64,000 nt of DNA, from the NCBI RefSeq assembly GCF_004352915.1, contig NZ_SJSY01000068.1, positions 1-64,000 on the forward strand. The letters run 5' to 3'. The notes under the pieces are model-generated. The model did no database searches. It was not told the DNA's origin and was given only the letters and a program-made list of their open reading frames with translations. Source of the stretch: Flavobacterium zhairuonense. GTDB taxonomy: Bacteria > Bacteroidota > Bacteroidia > Flavobacteriales > Flavobacteriaceae. The translations under genes and the position numbers were made by a program. Positions 1-9,040 of the stretch are shown here, piece after piece (the first letter of the stretch is position 1; every line of letters begins with the position of its first letter).

Positions 1-1101
1 AACATCTTTAATTCCTTCTTCGCCAGTAATATGATTTGGAAGTTTTTGGTTTGCTAAAATCACTTTGCAAATTTCATCCATTTGGGTTTGTTGTTGATTG
101 ATAACCGGAAAATTAAATGGTTTTCCATCAAATCTTTTGCCTATAAATGGTCCGTAGCTTACAGCAGGACTCATCTCGAAGAAACCTTCATCGGCAGCGG
201 CATAAAAACGGTCAATGCCAAAACCACACGAACTGCTGCAATTCGCAACGGCACCACTCGGAAATTCCATTTGCCAAGTGATGTTTTCTTCAACCTGAGA
301 AAATTTGTTTTTGTAATTTACATGTCCAAATTGAGCTGTAACTGCGATTGGTTCTTCACCTAAAACATAGCGAGAAACCTGAATACAATAAATACCTAAA
401 TTAGTCAAACAACCGCCACCGGCCAATTTTTTATTCTGTCTCCATTCATTGCGGGCGTTTAGATCAACCGGCTTATTTATGTCACGAACATCATAAGTAC
501 TATAACCTAAACCTGTTTCAATATAGCGAACTTGTCCCAAAACTTTTTCTTGTCCGAGACGTTTTATTTCTAAATGATTTGGTTCGTAATGCAAGCGATA
601 TCCCATTGCCAATTGTACGTTATTATCATTACAAGCTTTAATCATTTCTTCGCAATCTTCGGCAGTAATTGCCATTGGTTTTTCGACAATAACATGTTTT
701 CCAGCTTTTGCAGCGCGTACAGTAAATTCTTTATGAAGTGCATTTGGAGTTACAACATATACTAAATCAATATCTTTATTTTTTACGATTGAATCGAAAT
801 TTTCGTAGTTGTAAATGTTCTTTTCGGGAATATTATATTTCTTTTTCCAAATTTCAGCTTTAGAAGGCGTTCCTGTAATAATTCCTGCAAGTTGGCAATA
901 TTCAGAAACCTGAAGGCCTTCAGCTAGAAGTGAGGCATAATTTCCTAGCCCGCATAAAGCAATATTTAATTTTTTTCCAGTGTAAGGTTGATGCAATTTT
1001 TCTGTTTCGGTGATAAAAGACGGAAGCGTAGTCATGACAACCGAAGCTCCAACACCAAGCCCAAATTTGTTTACAAAAGAACGTCTCGTGATTTTTTCCA
1101 T
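1..1101 (-). CDS. Gfo/Idh/MocA family oxidoreductase, Tat-exported (3' end cut off)
   Basis: Read by hand from the minus strand: 367 open codons from an ATG at 1099-1101 to the window edge, so the C-terminus is missing. The N-terminus has a twin-arginine signal (ITRRSFVNKFGLGVGAS), suggesting folded export with a bound cofactor. A Rossmann start (LNIALCGLGNYAS) follows at about residue 45. VYVVTPNALHKEF and the family motif GKHVIVEKPMA come next. Family members are NAD(P)-dependent sugar or polyol dehydrogenases; periplasmic Tat members resemble glucose-fructose oxidoreductase. The substrate cannot be read from the sequence. A second, cytoplasmic member lies at 21556. Confidence 0.9.
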   Translation of the reverse strand, partial: MEKITRRSFVNKFGLGVGASVVMTTLPSFITETEKLHQPYTGKKLNIALCGLGNYASLLAEGLQVSEYCQLAGIITGTPSKAEIWKKKYNIPEKNIYNYENFDSIVKNKDIDLVYVVTPNALHKEFTVRAAKAGKHVIVEKPMAITAEDCEEMIKACNDNNVQLAMGYRLHYEPNHLEIKRLGQEKVLGQVRYIETGLGYSTYDVRDINKPVDLNARNEWRQNKKLAGGGCLTNLGIYCIQVSRYVLGEEPIAVTAQFGHVNYKNKFSQVEENITWQMEFPSGAVANCSSSCGFGIDRFYAAADEGFFEMSPAVSYGPFIGKRFDGKPFNFPVINQQQTQMDEICKVILANQKLPNHITGEEGIKDV

Positions 1102-1486
1102 TAAATGATTCTTTAAAATTAAATACTTCTAATTAGTAAGCTCGTTTTGATAAATGTTACATTTGTGTTTTCGATTTAACCGCAAAGAGCGCAAAGAATT
1201 ACGCAAAGTTCACAAAGATTTTATTTCTCTCGCAGATTTGACAGATAATGCAGATTTTTGTTGTGATGGAAATATTTATGCAGATTTTTAAATTAAATCT
1301 GTTCAATCTGCGAGAGAAAATTTAAAGACAAAGATTTGAAAAGAATAATTCGTGAATTCGTGGCGAAAAAAAATCACAAAAAAACAAAATGGTTTTATAT
1401 ATTTGATTTCAAGATATTTTTTGCATTATTTGCAAAATAAAACCAGAACGACTGAATTAAATTAATTAATAATAGCAAAAACATAT
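1102..1486. repeat. Intergenic region with dispersed repeats
   Basis: A gap without a convincing gene. It holds a CCGCAAAGAGCGCAAAG-type motif at 1177-1219, seen again near 5911-5958, 38825 and 45465. It also holds an imperfect 20-bp inverted repeat, 1227-1246 against 1297-1316 (18 of 20 matching), whose arms contain CTCTCGCAGATT. This is the same arm type as the repeats at 3513, 11564 and 45305. Confidence 0.75.
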
Positions 1487-3418
1487 ATGGCATTATCAGG
1501 TTTATTCCGAAAAAAAACGGTACAGGATATTCTCAAACAAGTTGCTAAGAACGAAGCAGATGGACATGAGGTATTAGGAAAACACCTTACAACCAAAGAT
1601 TTAACTGCTTTCGGAATCGCTGCAATTGTTGGTGCAGGTATTTTTAGTACCATTGGAAAAGCGAGTGCAGATGGAGGACCAGCCGTAATATTTTTGTTTC
1701 TTTTTACGGCTCTTGCGTGTAGTTTTGCTGCTTTTGCTTATGCCGAATTTGCTTCAATGGTTCCGGTTTCAGGAAGCGCTTATACCTATTCTTATGTTGC
1801 TTTTGGAGAAATCATTGCGTGGATTATCGGATGGGCTTTAATCATGGAATACGCCGTTGGAAATATAACCGTAGCGATATCATGGAGTGATTATTTTACG
1901 GGACTTCTCCAGAGTGGCGGTATCCATTTGCCACAATGGATTCAGATGGATTACCTGACAGCTTCAAATGGATTTAATGATGCGGAGGCTTTAATGCGAG
2001 GCGGAAAATCATTTGAAAATTTGAGTGCGGCTTTACAGCAAGCTCATACAGCTTGGACAACAGCGCCAACAATAGGCTCTTTCCATTTTGTAACTGATTT
2101 GCCTGCTTTATTCATTATTATTCTAATTACAGCTTTGGTTTACAGAGGAATGAAAGAATCTCGTAATGCAAGTAACTTAATGGTTGTTGTAAAACTTTGT
2201 GTGGTTCTTTTGGTAATTGCAGTTGGAGTATTTTATGTGGATACAGCAAACTGGGATCCGTTTGCGCCAAATGGAGTAGGAGGAGTTCTTAAAGGGGTTT
2301 CAGCTGTTTTCTTCGCTTATATTGGTTTTGATGCTATTTCGACTACGGCAGAAGAATGTAAAAATCCGCAACGTGATTTGCCACGCGGTATGATGTGGGC
2401 GATTATTATTTGTACACTTTTATATATTGCCATTGCGCTGGTTTTGACTGGAATGGTAAAATATCACGAATTAAATGTTGGAGATCCTCTAGCGTTTGTT
2501 TTCGATAAATTAAATTTAAAATGGATGTCGGGAATAATTGCCGTAAGCGCAGTTGTGGCAATGGCAAGCGTTTTATTGGTTTTCCAAATGGGGCAGCCTC
2601 GTATTTGGATGAGTATGAGCCGTGATGGTTTATTGCCAAAGAAATTCTCAACTGTTCATCCAAAGTTTAAAACGCCATCTTTTGCGACTATTGTAACAGG
2701 ATTTGTAGTAGCAGTTCCAGCATTATTCTTAAACTTGACAATGGTGACCGATTTATGCAGTATCGGAACTTTATTTGCCTTTGTTTTGGTTTGCGCGGGA
2801 GTTCTGGTATTACAGGACAAAAAAGATATTCCGAGAGGAAAATTCAAAACGCCTTATATCAACGCAAAATTTATTCTTCCGGCTTTAATTATTGCAGGCT
2901 TGTATTATGCTTTTGCTTTTAACAACAAAGCAACAATGGCTTTTATCAATAACGAAGCACAAATAAACGATGCTACAACTATTATTACCTCTTTAAGCAA
3001 AGAAGAATCAGCGCAAGTATTTACGTATTTAGAAAGTATCGATGTACATAATAAAACTTCAGAAACTTCAGATTTGGAACATTTGTTAAGCCAATATCAA
3101 GATGACGAAACAAAATACGCTGAAGTTGTAAAAGGCCTTCCAATTAGTGATTCAGTAAAATACGAATCAGGTTTTAGTTTGTTCAAACACAAAATTCCAA
3201 TGTGGATTTTCCTTTTCGTTTTAATTGGATTAGCCGTTTGGGCATTCAGAAAAAATCTTTCTTTGATTCCGCTTTTAGGATTAATCTGCTGTCTGTATAT
3301 GATGGCCGAATTAAGTGTTTGGAACTGGATTTATTTCACGATTTGGTTAATAATCGGATTGGTAATTTATTTTACTTACAGTAGAAAAAATAGTAAACTA
3401 AACGTAGGGAGTTATTAA
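1487..3418 (+). CDS. APC-family amino acid permease
   Basis: A 643-residue inner-membrane transporter of the amino acid-polyamine-organocation superfamily, closest in pattern to the cationic amino acid/YfnA type. The N-terminus has the family signature LTTKDLTAFGIAAIVGAGIF in TM1. YAEFASMVPVSGSAYTYSYVAFGE follows, then about twelve hydrophobic segments. A polar insert of roughly 100 residues (about 490-590) between late membrane segments is longer than in standard ~480-residue members and is probably extracytoplasmic. The exact substrate is unknown. It is a single-gene unit with a strong terminator just downstream. Confidence 0.9.
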   Translation: MALSGLFRKKTVQDILKQVAKNEADGHEVLGKHLTTKDLTAFGIAAIVGAGIFSTIGKASADGGPAVIFLFLFTALACSFAAFAYAEFASMVPVSGSAYTYSYVAFGEIIAWIIGWALIMEYAVGNITVAISWSDYFTGLLQSGGIHLPQWIQMDYLTASNGFNDAEALMRGGKSFENLSAALQQAHTAWTTAPTIGSFHFVTDLPALFIIILITALVYRGMKESRNASNLMVVVKLCVVLLVIAVGVFYVDTANWDPFAPNGVGGVLKGVSAVFFAYIGFDAISTTAEECKNPQRDLPRGMMWAIIICTLLYIAIALVLTGMVKYHELNVGDPLAFVFDKLNLKWMSGIIAVSAVVAMASVLLVFQMGQPRIWMSMSRDGLLPKKFSTVHPKFKTPSFATIVTGFVVAVPALFLNLTMVTDLCSIGTLFAFVLVCAGVLVLQDKKDIPRGKFKTPYINAKFILPALIIAGLYYAFAFNNKATMAFINNEAQINDATTIITSLSKEESAQVFTYLESIDVHNKTSETSDLEHLLSQYQDDETKYAEVVKGLPISDSVKYESGFSLFKHKIPMWIFLFVLIGLAVWAFRKNLSLIPLLGLICCLYMMAELSVWNWIYFTIWLIIGLVIYFTYSRKNSKLNVGSY

Positions 3419-3442
3419 TTGTGAATTATAAATTATAAATGG

Positions 3443-3478
3443 AAAAGCCGTTCTGAAACTAAATCAGAACGGCTTTTT
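3443..3478 (+). terminator. Rho-independent terminator after the permease
   Basis: A perfect 14-bp stem (AAAAGCCGTTCTGA / TCAGAACGGCTTTT) with a 7-nt loop and a T-rich tail, 25 bp after the permease stop. Confidence 0.9.
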
Positions 3479-3512
3479 ATTTTTGCCACAGATTATAAAG
3501 ATTAAAATGATT

Positions 3513-3598
3513 TTTCACGCAGATTCGGCAGATTATTTTGATTTTTTAGAAAATAAATCTGCGAGCCTCTGCCCAAATCTTTTTAAATCTGCGTGAAA
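3513..3598. repeat. Intergenic palindrome, CGCAGATT family
   Basis: Perfect 13-bp inverted arms TTTCACGCAGATT (3513-3525) and AATCTGCGTGAAA (3586-3598) around an AT-rich centre. It sits between the convergent ends of the permease and the PLP enzyme. The same arms recur at 11564-11664. Confidence 0.8.
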
Positions 3599-3608
3599 TA
3601 AAAAAAAA

Positions 3609-4853
3609 TTAGCGTACTTCTGCGAGAACTTCTTTGCGAATCTTTGCGGAATCTAAAACCCCAAGCTCAATCATACAAGCTTTCATCATTTCATAAGTAC
3701 GCTGAATATCATTATCTAATCCAATCGAAAAACGAATCAAACCATCTGTCAATCCCATTTCTTTTTGTTCTTCCAACGGAATCTCACTAGAAGTAGAAGT
3801 TCCCGGCGCGCTGAATAACGTTTTGTAAAAACCTAAACTTACGGCCAAATATCCAAGATTTCGTTCCTGCATTAATTCCATTAATTCATTGGCTTTTTCC
3901 AAAGTCCCAACATCAATTGTCAGCATTCCTCCAAAACCATATTCCGGATTAATCATCGTTTTGTACAATTCATGACTTGGATGGCTTTTCAATCCAGGAT
4001 AAACCGTTTTTAATCCGTCTTTTTCAAATTGATCGGCCAAGAAATGAGCGTTATGGCTGTGTTGTTTAATTCTAATATGAAGCGTACGCAAATTTTTCAT
4101 CACAGAAGCCGAACGTAAACTATCCATTGTTGGTCCCAAAAGCATACTCGCTCCTGAATTCACATTTTTCAAAGAATTAATAAATTCTTTCGATGCACAA
4201 GTCACACCACCAACTGTATCGCTGCTTCCGTTAATGTATTTTGTCAAACTATGAATTACAATATCAGCCCCTAATTTTGCTGGCGAAACTGATAAAGGTG
4301 AAAACGTATTATCAACAACCAATTTCAAATTATGTTTTTTAGCAATTTGCGCTAGACCAGCAATGTTTGCAACCTCAAGAAGTGGATTGCTCACAGTTTC
4401 GCAATACAAAACCTTGGTTTTTGGTGTAATTGCAGCTTCTACAGCACTCAGTTTTGTAATATCAACAAAGCTTGTTTCGATGCCAAATCTTGGCGTAAAG
4501 TTTTTCAAAAACGCGTAAGTTCCGCCATAAATAGTTCGGCTCGAAACAATGTGATCGCCCGCGCCGCACAATTGCAATAGAGTAGGCGTAATCGCTCCCA
4601 TTCCAGAAGCTGAAACATTTGCCGTTTCCGTGCCTTCCATTGCTGCCAAAGCTTGATCTAAATACAAATTGCTTGGCGAAGAATGGCGTGAATACAAATA
4701 ACAGCCTTCCATATTGCCTTCAAAAGTATCGAACATGGTTTTAGCCGAAAGAAAAGTATAAGTCGAAGAATCAGAAATCGATGGATTCACGCCGCCAAAT
4801 TCTCCAAAGTATTGCAAATCCTGAATTTTGTCTGCTGGGTTGAAGTTTTTCAT
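3609..4853 (-). CDS. Cys/Met-metabolism PLP enzyme, likely methionine gamma-lyase
   Basis: A 414-residue trans-sulfuration-family enzyme. Visible features are YSR near residue 54-56 (phosphate contact with the neighbouring subunit), the ASGMGAI loop, D181 in DNTFS (pyridine nitrogen) and the PLP lysine K205 in HSLTKYINGSSD. The family includes cystathionine gamma-synthase, cystathionine gamma-lyase and methionine gamma-lyase. Sequence alone does not separate them. An Lrp/AsnC regulator transcribed divergently at 5213 is the arrangement known for catabolic methionine gamma-lyases, so that role is favoured by inference. Confidence 0.82.
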   Translation of the reverse strand: MKNFNPADKIQDLQYFGEFGGVNPSISDSSTYTFLSAKTMFDTFEGNMEGCYLYSRHSSPSNLYLDQALAAMEGTETANVSASGMGAITPTLLQLCGAGDHIVSSRTIYGGTYAFLKNFTPRFGIETSFVDITKLSAVEAAITPKTKVLYCETVSNPLLEVANIAGLAQIAKKHNLKLVVDNTFSPLSVSPAKLGADIVIHSLTKYINGSSDTVGGVTCASKEFINSLKNVNSGASMLLGPTMDSLRSASVMKNLRTLHIRIKQHSHNAHFLADQFEKDGLKTVYPGLKSHPSHELYKTMINPEYGFGGMLTIDVGTLEKANELMELMQERNLGYLAVSLGFYKTLFSAPGTSTSSEIPLEEQKEMGLTDGLIRFSIGLDNDIQRTYEMMKACMIELGVLDSAKIRKEVLAEVR

Positions 4854-5212
4854 AGTAATTAGTTTTTTGTTTTAAGTTTCAGGTTTCAAGTTGTTTGACC
4901 ATAAACCTGTGTTTTCATATAGATTTTTAGAAGCTGTCTCCTGCTATCCGCTATATCTTTTATGGCGAACCCCGCCATAAAAGGATGTCGCTTCTATCAG
5001 GGCTAGGGCACTCGTTTTCAAAAGAAATTTTATTCAAAGTAAGATTGAATTAGAAAAATAATCAATAAGTTGTTTTTAAATTAGATTTTAAAACTATAAA
5101 AATGCATTTGTTGTGTTTTTTAATCTAAATTTGATTCAAAAAATATAAGGAAATAGATTTTCTTTCATTTAAAAAGAAACTATCAACAATCAACTAAAAA
5201 ACATCAACCAAA
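4854..5212. repeat. Divergent intergenic region with palindromic element
   Basis: Separates the PLP enzyme from its divergent Lrp-type regulator. A dispersed element fills 4941-5010. Its core is the hairpin TTTTATGGCG / CGCCATAAAA (4958-4967 and 4973-4982), flanked by CTATCCGCTATATC and CTATCAGGGCTAGGGC. Related elements lie near 27656 and 36895. The AT-rich part (5040-5212) should hold the regulator's promoter, but no clear TAnnTTTG box was found. Confidence 0.7.
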
Positions 5213-5671
5213 ATGATTCTTGACGAAATAGATAAAAAACTCCTCGTTTTACTTCAAACCGATAGTAAAAAGACGAACAAAGAATTGTCTTTAAAACTCA
5301 ATCTTTCTGTGACAGCAGTTTATGAGCGAATCAAAAAGTTAGAGAGAGAGGGAATAATAAAAAACTACGTAGCTTTAGTAGATAAATCCAAAATTGAAAA
5401 AGGATTTGTAGTTTTTTGCCATTTAAAACTCATTCAGCATACCAAAGAATTCTTAACTAAATTTGAAAGCGAAGTCATCAAGCTAAACGAGGTTTTAGAA
5501 TGCCATCATGTAAGCGGTGATTATGACTATATTCTGAAAGTTCTGGTAAAAGATATGGAAGCGTACAGGGAATTTTTAGTTACAAAACTTACCTCTTTGC
5601 AACATATTGGAAGTACACAAAGTATGTTTATGATTAGTGAAGTGAAGAACTCGACGGTGATTTCTTTTTAG
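5213..5671 (+). CDS. Lrp/AsnC family transcriptional regulator
   Basis: A 152-residue regulator. The N-terminal winged helix-turn-helix (LDEIDKKLLVLLQTDSKKTN, then LSLKLNLSVTAVYERIKKLE, residues 2-45) is followed by the RAM/AsnC ligand-binding fold, with GDYDYILKVLVKDM at about 100-113 and a C-terminal beta strand. Lrp proteins sense amino acids and often control the adjacent gene. Divergence from the methionine gamma-lyase-type enzyme suggests control of sulfur amino acid breakdown (inference). Confidence 0.93.
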   Translation: MILDEIDKKLLVLLQTDSKKTNKELSLKLNLSVTAVYERIKKLEREGIIKNYVALVDKSKIEKGFVVFCHLKLIQHTKEFLTKFESEVIKLNEVLECHHVSGDYDYILKVLVKDMEAYREFLVTKLTSLQHIGSTQSMFMISEVKNSTVISF

Positions 5672-6052
5672 GAAGGTTCAAAGGTTCAGAGTAGCAAAGG
5701 TTCAAAGGTTTTTCTTTAGAGACGCACAGTCGTGCATCTAACGTTTAGTTTGTCATTTCGACTGAAAGGAGAAATCGCACTAGGATGTCGACAGAGATTA
5801 AAAATATACTTTGCGGATTTTCGTGTGCGATTTCTCCTTTCAGTCGAAATGACAAACTTTATATAAAGCTTTGCGACTCCGCGTCTTTGCGAGACTAAAA
5901 AAAACAAAAAACTTAGCGACCTTCGCGTAATTCTTAGCGCTCTTTGCGGTAAAATCTAAACCCAAAATTTCACACAAAAAACATTGAAAATTAAACTTTA
6001 AACAGAACTTTATTCCTTAATTTTGTAACCGCTAAAATAAAAACAAAATACT
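5672..6052. repeat. Intergenic region with a 34-bp perfect inverted repeat
   Basis: Begins with short direct repeats of GGTTCAAAGG. A half-copy of the GAGACGCACAG...GTGCATC element follows near 5717-5740. Then comes a perfect inverted repeat, 5747-5780 against 5825-5858, with a 44-nt spacer. Finally there is a CTTAGCG...CTCTTTGCGGTAAAAT repeat at 5911-5958. The last 90 bp hold the lpdA promoter. No gene is seen. Confidence 0.85.
6018..6025 (+). promoter_or_regulatory. Candidate -7 box of lpdA
   Basis: TAATTTTG matches TAnnTTTG, with a weak TTTA in place of the -33 TTTG 17 bp upstream. The start codon lies 27 bp downstream. Confidence 0.5.
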
Positions 6053-7456
6053 ATGAGTTCATTTGACGTAGTCATTATAGGTTCAGGTCCTGGAGGATAT
6101 GTATCAGCAATTCGTTGCGCACAATTAGGTTTCAAAACTGCAATTGTAGAAAAATATAATTCATTAGGCGGAACTTGCCTTAACGTAGGTTGTATCCCTT
6201 CAAAAGCATTATTATCATCTTCACATCATTATTCAGAAATCGCTCATTTTGCAGATCACGGAATCGAAGTTTCTGGCGATGTAAAAATCAATTTAGAGAA
6301 AATGATTGCCCGCAAACAAGCTGTTGTTGATCAAACTGTAGGCGGAATCAATTATTTAATGGATAAAAACAAAATCACTGTTTTCAATGGTTTAGGTTCT
6401 TTCGTAGATGCAACTCACATTGCCGTTGCAAAAGCTGACGGAACATCAGAAACTATCGAAGCAAAATATACTGTAATCGCTACAGGTTCAAAACCATCTT
6501 CTTTGCCATTCATTAAAATTGATAAAGAAAGAATCATCACTTCTACTGAAGCTTTGGCTTTAAAAGAAGTACCAAAACACTTAGTTATCATTGGTGGTGG
6601 AGTTATCGGAATCGAGCTTGGACAAGTTTACCTTCGTCTTGGTGCTCAAGTTTCTGTAGTTGAATTCATGGACAGAATCATTCCAGGAATGGATGGAGCT
6701 CTTTCTAAAGAATTGACTAAAGTATTGAAAAAACAAGGAATGAAATTCTACGTTTCTCACAAAGTAAAATCAGTTGAAAGAAACGGTGATGCTGTAGTAG
6801 TTCAAGCTGAAAATGCAAAAGGAGAAACTATTACTCTTGAAGGAGATTATTCATTAGTTTCTGTTGGTCGTCGTCCTTATACAGACGGATTAAACGCTGA
6901 CAAAGCTGGAGTTAAAATTTCAGACAGAGGACAAGTTGAGGTAAACGATCATTTACAAACTAGTACTCCAAATATTTATGCAATTGGTGATGTTGTTCGT
7001 GGAGCAATGTTAGCACACAAAGCAGAGGAAGAAGGAGTAATGGTTGCTGAAATTTTAGCAGGTCAAAAACCACATATTGATTACAACTTAATTCCTGGTG
7101 TGGTTTACACTTGGCCAGAAGTTGCTGCAGTTGGACAAACTGAAGAGCAATTAAAAGCAGCCGGAGTTGCTTACAAATCTGGAAGTTTCCCATTCAAAGC
7201 TTTAGGGCGTGCAAGAGCAAGTGCTGACTTAGACGGATTCGTAAAAATCCTTGCGGATGAGAAAACAGATGAGGTTTTAGGGGTTCACATGATTGGTGCT
7301 CGTACAGCAGATTTAATTGCTGAGGCGGTTACAGCAATGGAATTTAAAGCTTCTGCTGAAGATATTTCAAGAATGAGCCACGCGCACCCAACTTTCGCGG
7401 AAGCGGTAAAAGAAGCAGCATTGGCGGCTACAGAAAATAGAGCTTTACACGTATAA
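6053..7456 (+). CDS. lpdA: Dihydrolipoyl dehydrogenase (E3)
   Basis: A 467-residue FAD disulfide oxidoreductase that reoxidises dihydrolipoamide in the pyruvate and 2-oxoglutarate dehydrogenase complexes and in glycine cleavage. Visible: FAD motif GSGPGGYVSAI (10-20), redox disulfide C42/C47 in GGTCLNVGCIPSK, NAD motif GGGVIGIELG, second FAD motif IYAIGDV, and the C-terminal base pair H445/E450 in HAHPTFAEAVKEAA. Length is normal. It stands alone, without the E1/E2 genes, and has its own promoter and terminator. Confidence 0.97.
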   Translation: MSSFDVVIIGSGPGGYVSAIRCAQLGFKTAIVEKYNSLGGTCLNVGCIPSKALLSSSHHYSEIAHFADHGIEVSGDVKINLEKMIARKQAVVDQTVGGINYLMDKNKITVFNGLGSFVDATHIAVAKADGTSETIEAKYTVIATGSKPSSLPFIKIDKERIITSTEALALKEVPKHLVIIGGGVIGIELGQVYLRLGAQVSVVEFMDRIIPGMDGALSKELTKVLKKQGMKFYVSHKVKSVERNGDAVVVQAENAKGETITLEGDYSLVSVGRRPYTDGLNADKAGVKISDRGQVEVNDHLQTSTPNIYAIGDVVRGAMLAHKAEEEGVMVAEILAGQKPHIDYNLIPGVVYTWPEVAAVGQTEEQLKAAGVAYKSGSFPFKALGRARASADLDGFVKILADEKTDEVLGVHMIGARTADLIAEAVTAMEFKASAEDISRMSHAHPTFAEAVKEAALAATENRALHV

Positions 7457-7482
7457 ATTTTTACGTAAATCATATTTTAAAT

Positions 7483-7511
7483 ACCCGTCAGAAATTAATT
7501 TTGACGGGTTT
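7483..7511 (+). terminator. Terminator after lpdA
   Basis: Hairpin ACCCGTCA / TGACGGGT followed by a T run, 27 bp after the lpdA stop. Confidence 0.85.
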
Positions 7512-7559
7512 TTTATTGTTTCATTTTTGTATGGAATATTTAGGTTTGGTTATGTTGTG

Positions 7560-7735
7560 TAGTCCCTACAGGACAAGTTGTAATTGTGTTAATATTCTTT
7601 TCTACCAACATATAATCTCTCCGAGATAATAATCTTTCGTAATCTATTTTTTTATTGAATATCTGGTTTAACTCCGCTAAGAGTTTAATATTGGTAGAAC
7701 AAAATTAATGGGAATGAAATGTCCCGTAGGGACTA
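7560..7735. repeat. Large nested palindromic element, copy 1
   Basis: Outer arms TAGTCCCTACAGGACA (7560-7575) and TGTCCCGTAGGGACTA (7720-7735) match at 15 of 16. Inner arms TCTACC and GGTAGA bracket a section with GAGTTTAATATTGGTAGAA. A homologous element occurs at 56424-56584. It fills most of the gap between lpdA and the lipocalin gene, and no ORF is convincing inside it. Confidence 0.8.
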
Positions 7736-7856
7736 AATGTTTTTACAACTAAATGCGAAAAATATTTTAATTCGAAAAATATAAAATCAAAGAAAAATTT
7801 TGTAAATTAGATGTGTATTTCAGATGTTATCTTTATGATAATTAAAAGATAACATT

Positions 7857-8399
7857 ATGAGAAATAAATATATAGCTCCAGTTCTTCTTGGAGCAGGAAT
7901 TGCGGCAGTACTTTATTCCTGCAGTTCTACAATTCCTAAAAAAGCGGTTGCCGTCACCAACTTTGATAAGGCAAAATATTTAGGAAAATGGTATGAAATC
8001 GCAAGGTTAGATTATAAATGGGAAAAAGATTTAAATAACGTCACCGCCGAGTATTCGCTGAAGGACAATGGCACTATAAAGGTTGATAATAAGGGCTATG
8101 ATGTCAAAAAAGACAAATGGGAGGAAAGTATCGGGAAAGCCAAGTTTGTCAAAAAGGACAATGTTGGTATGCTTAAGGTTTCATTTTTTGGTCCTTTTTA
8201 TGCTGGGTATAATGTTATCGCAGTAGATCAAGATTATAGATATGCTCTTGTTGCAGGCGAAAGTTTGAAGTATATGTGGATACTTTCAAGGGAAACTAGT
8301 ATTCCTGAAAGCGTTAAAGCTGATTTTCTGATTAAAGCCCAAGAAATTGGATATAAAATTTCCGATCTAATTTGGGTAAAACATGACAAAACAAATTAA
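7857..8399 (+). CDS. Lipocalin family outer-membrane lipoprotein (Blc-like)
   Basis: A 180-residue protein. The signal peptide ends in lipobox LYSC with the lipidated cysteine at position 22. The lipocalin motif YLGKWYEIARLDYKWEKDL (about 42-60) and the TAEYSLKDNGTI strand are typical of bacterial Blc/apolipoprotein-D-like lipocalins. The C-terminal lipocalin motif is near SRETSIPE. These proteins bind lysophospholipids or fatty acids at the outer membrane. It has its own terminator. The ligand is not predictable. Confidence 0.92.
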   Translation: MRNKYIAPVLLGAGIAAVLYSCSSTIPKKAVAVTNFDKAKYLGKWYEIARLDYKWEKDLNNVTAEYSLKDNGTIKVDNKGYDVKKDKWEESIGKAKFVKKDNVGMLKVSFFGPFYAGYNVIAVDQDYRYALVAGESLKYMWILSRETSIPESVKADFLIKAQEIGYKISDLIWVKHDKTN

Positions 8400-8403
8400 A
8401 AAG

Positions 8404-8434
8404 AAACCCGATACTTTAAGGTATCGGGTTTTTT
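8404..8434 (+). terminator. Terminator after the lipocalin gene
   Basis: Perfect 11-bp stem AAACCCGATAC / GTATCGGGTTT with T tail, just after the stop. Confidence 0.9.
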
Positions 8435-8453
8435 ATTTCTAAAGGAAAATGAA

Positions 8454-8831
8454 TTAAGCTGTAAAAACACTTTTGTAGTTATCCCAATATCTGTAAATCA
8501 AAAATAAGTTGCCTAAAAACAACAATCCTGCAATTGGCAAGCCATCTGGAGTCAGGAAATAATTGATAAACAAGATATTTACCGTAATAGGCAAGATCAA
8601 AATATTAGCTAATGTTACATAACGTCCCGTTACAAATGCAATTCCGCAAAGCAATTCAATTGATTTAGCCAAGGGCATTAAATAAGTAGAAGCCATTAAA
8701 CCTGTATTAAAGGCTTTAAAATCATTATTGGTTGCTGGTTCTGCTGGCATTAAGTGAAAGAAAAAACTAATAGAAGCAAAAAGCAGCAAAAGACCAATTA
8801 AAACACGGACAATAATAGTAGCAATTTTCAT
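8454..8831 (-). CDS. DoxX-like small membrane protein
   Basis: A 125-residue protein with four hydrophobic segments: VRVLIGLLLLFASISFFFHL, a second segment around LMPLAKSIELLCGIAFV, then two more. It resembles the DoxX/SURF4-like family of small quinone- or redox-associated membrane proteins. Function in this group is poorly defined. It is a single gene, convergent with the lipocalin gene. Confidence 0.75.
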   Translation of the reverse strand: MKIATIIVRVLIGLLLLFASISFFFHLMPAEPATNNDFKAFNTGLMASTYLMPLAKSIELLCGIAFVTGRYVTLANILILPITVNILFINYFLTPDGLPIAGLLFLGNLFLIYRYWDNYKSVFTA

Positions 8832-9040
8832 AATACTTAGGATTTTTAAATAAGTTAAAAAATATAAATAATGTGCTTGGAAATCGTCTAATGTAAATTT
8901 CTCATAAACAGAATTGGTGTTTTGATTCTGTTTTATTGAGGATTTTTCAATTGATCTGACCTTGTTTTGGGATTAATTGAAATCTATATCAAATATAACG
9001 ATTTTTTCATTATTAAATTGCTATTTTATTAACACTTTTC

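Noticed and set aside
5716-5907. 63-codon minus-strand ORF in the lpdA upstream region
   Set aside because: It is the translation of the 34-bp inverted repeat and neighbouring repeats.
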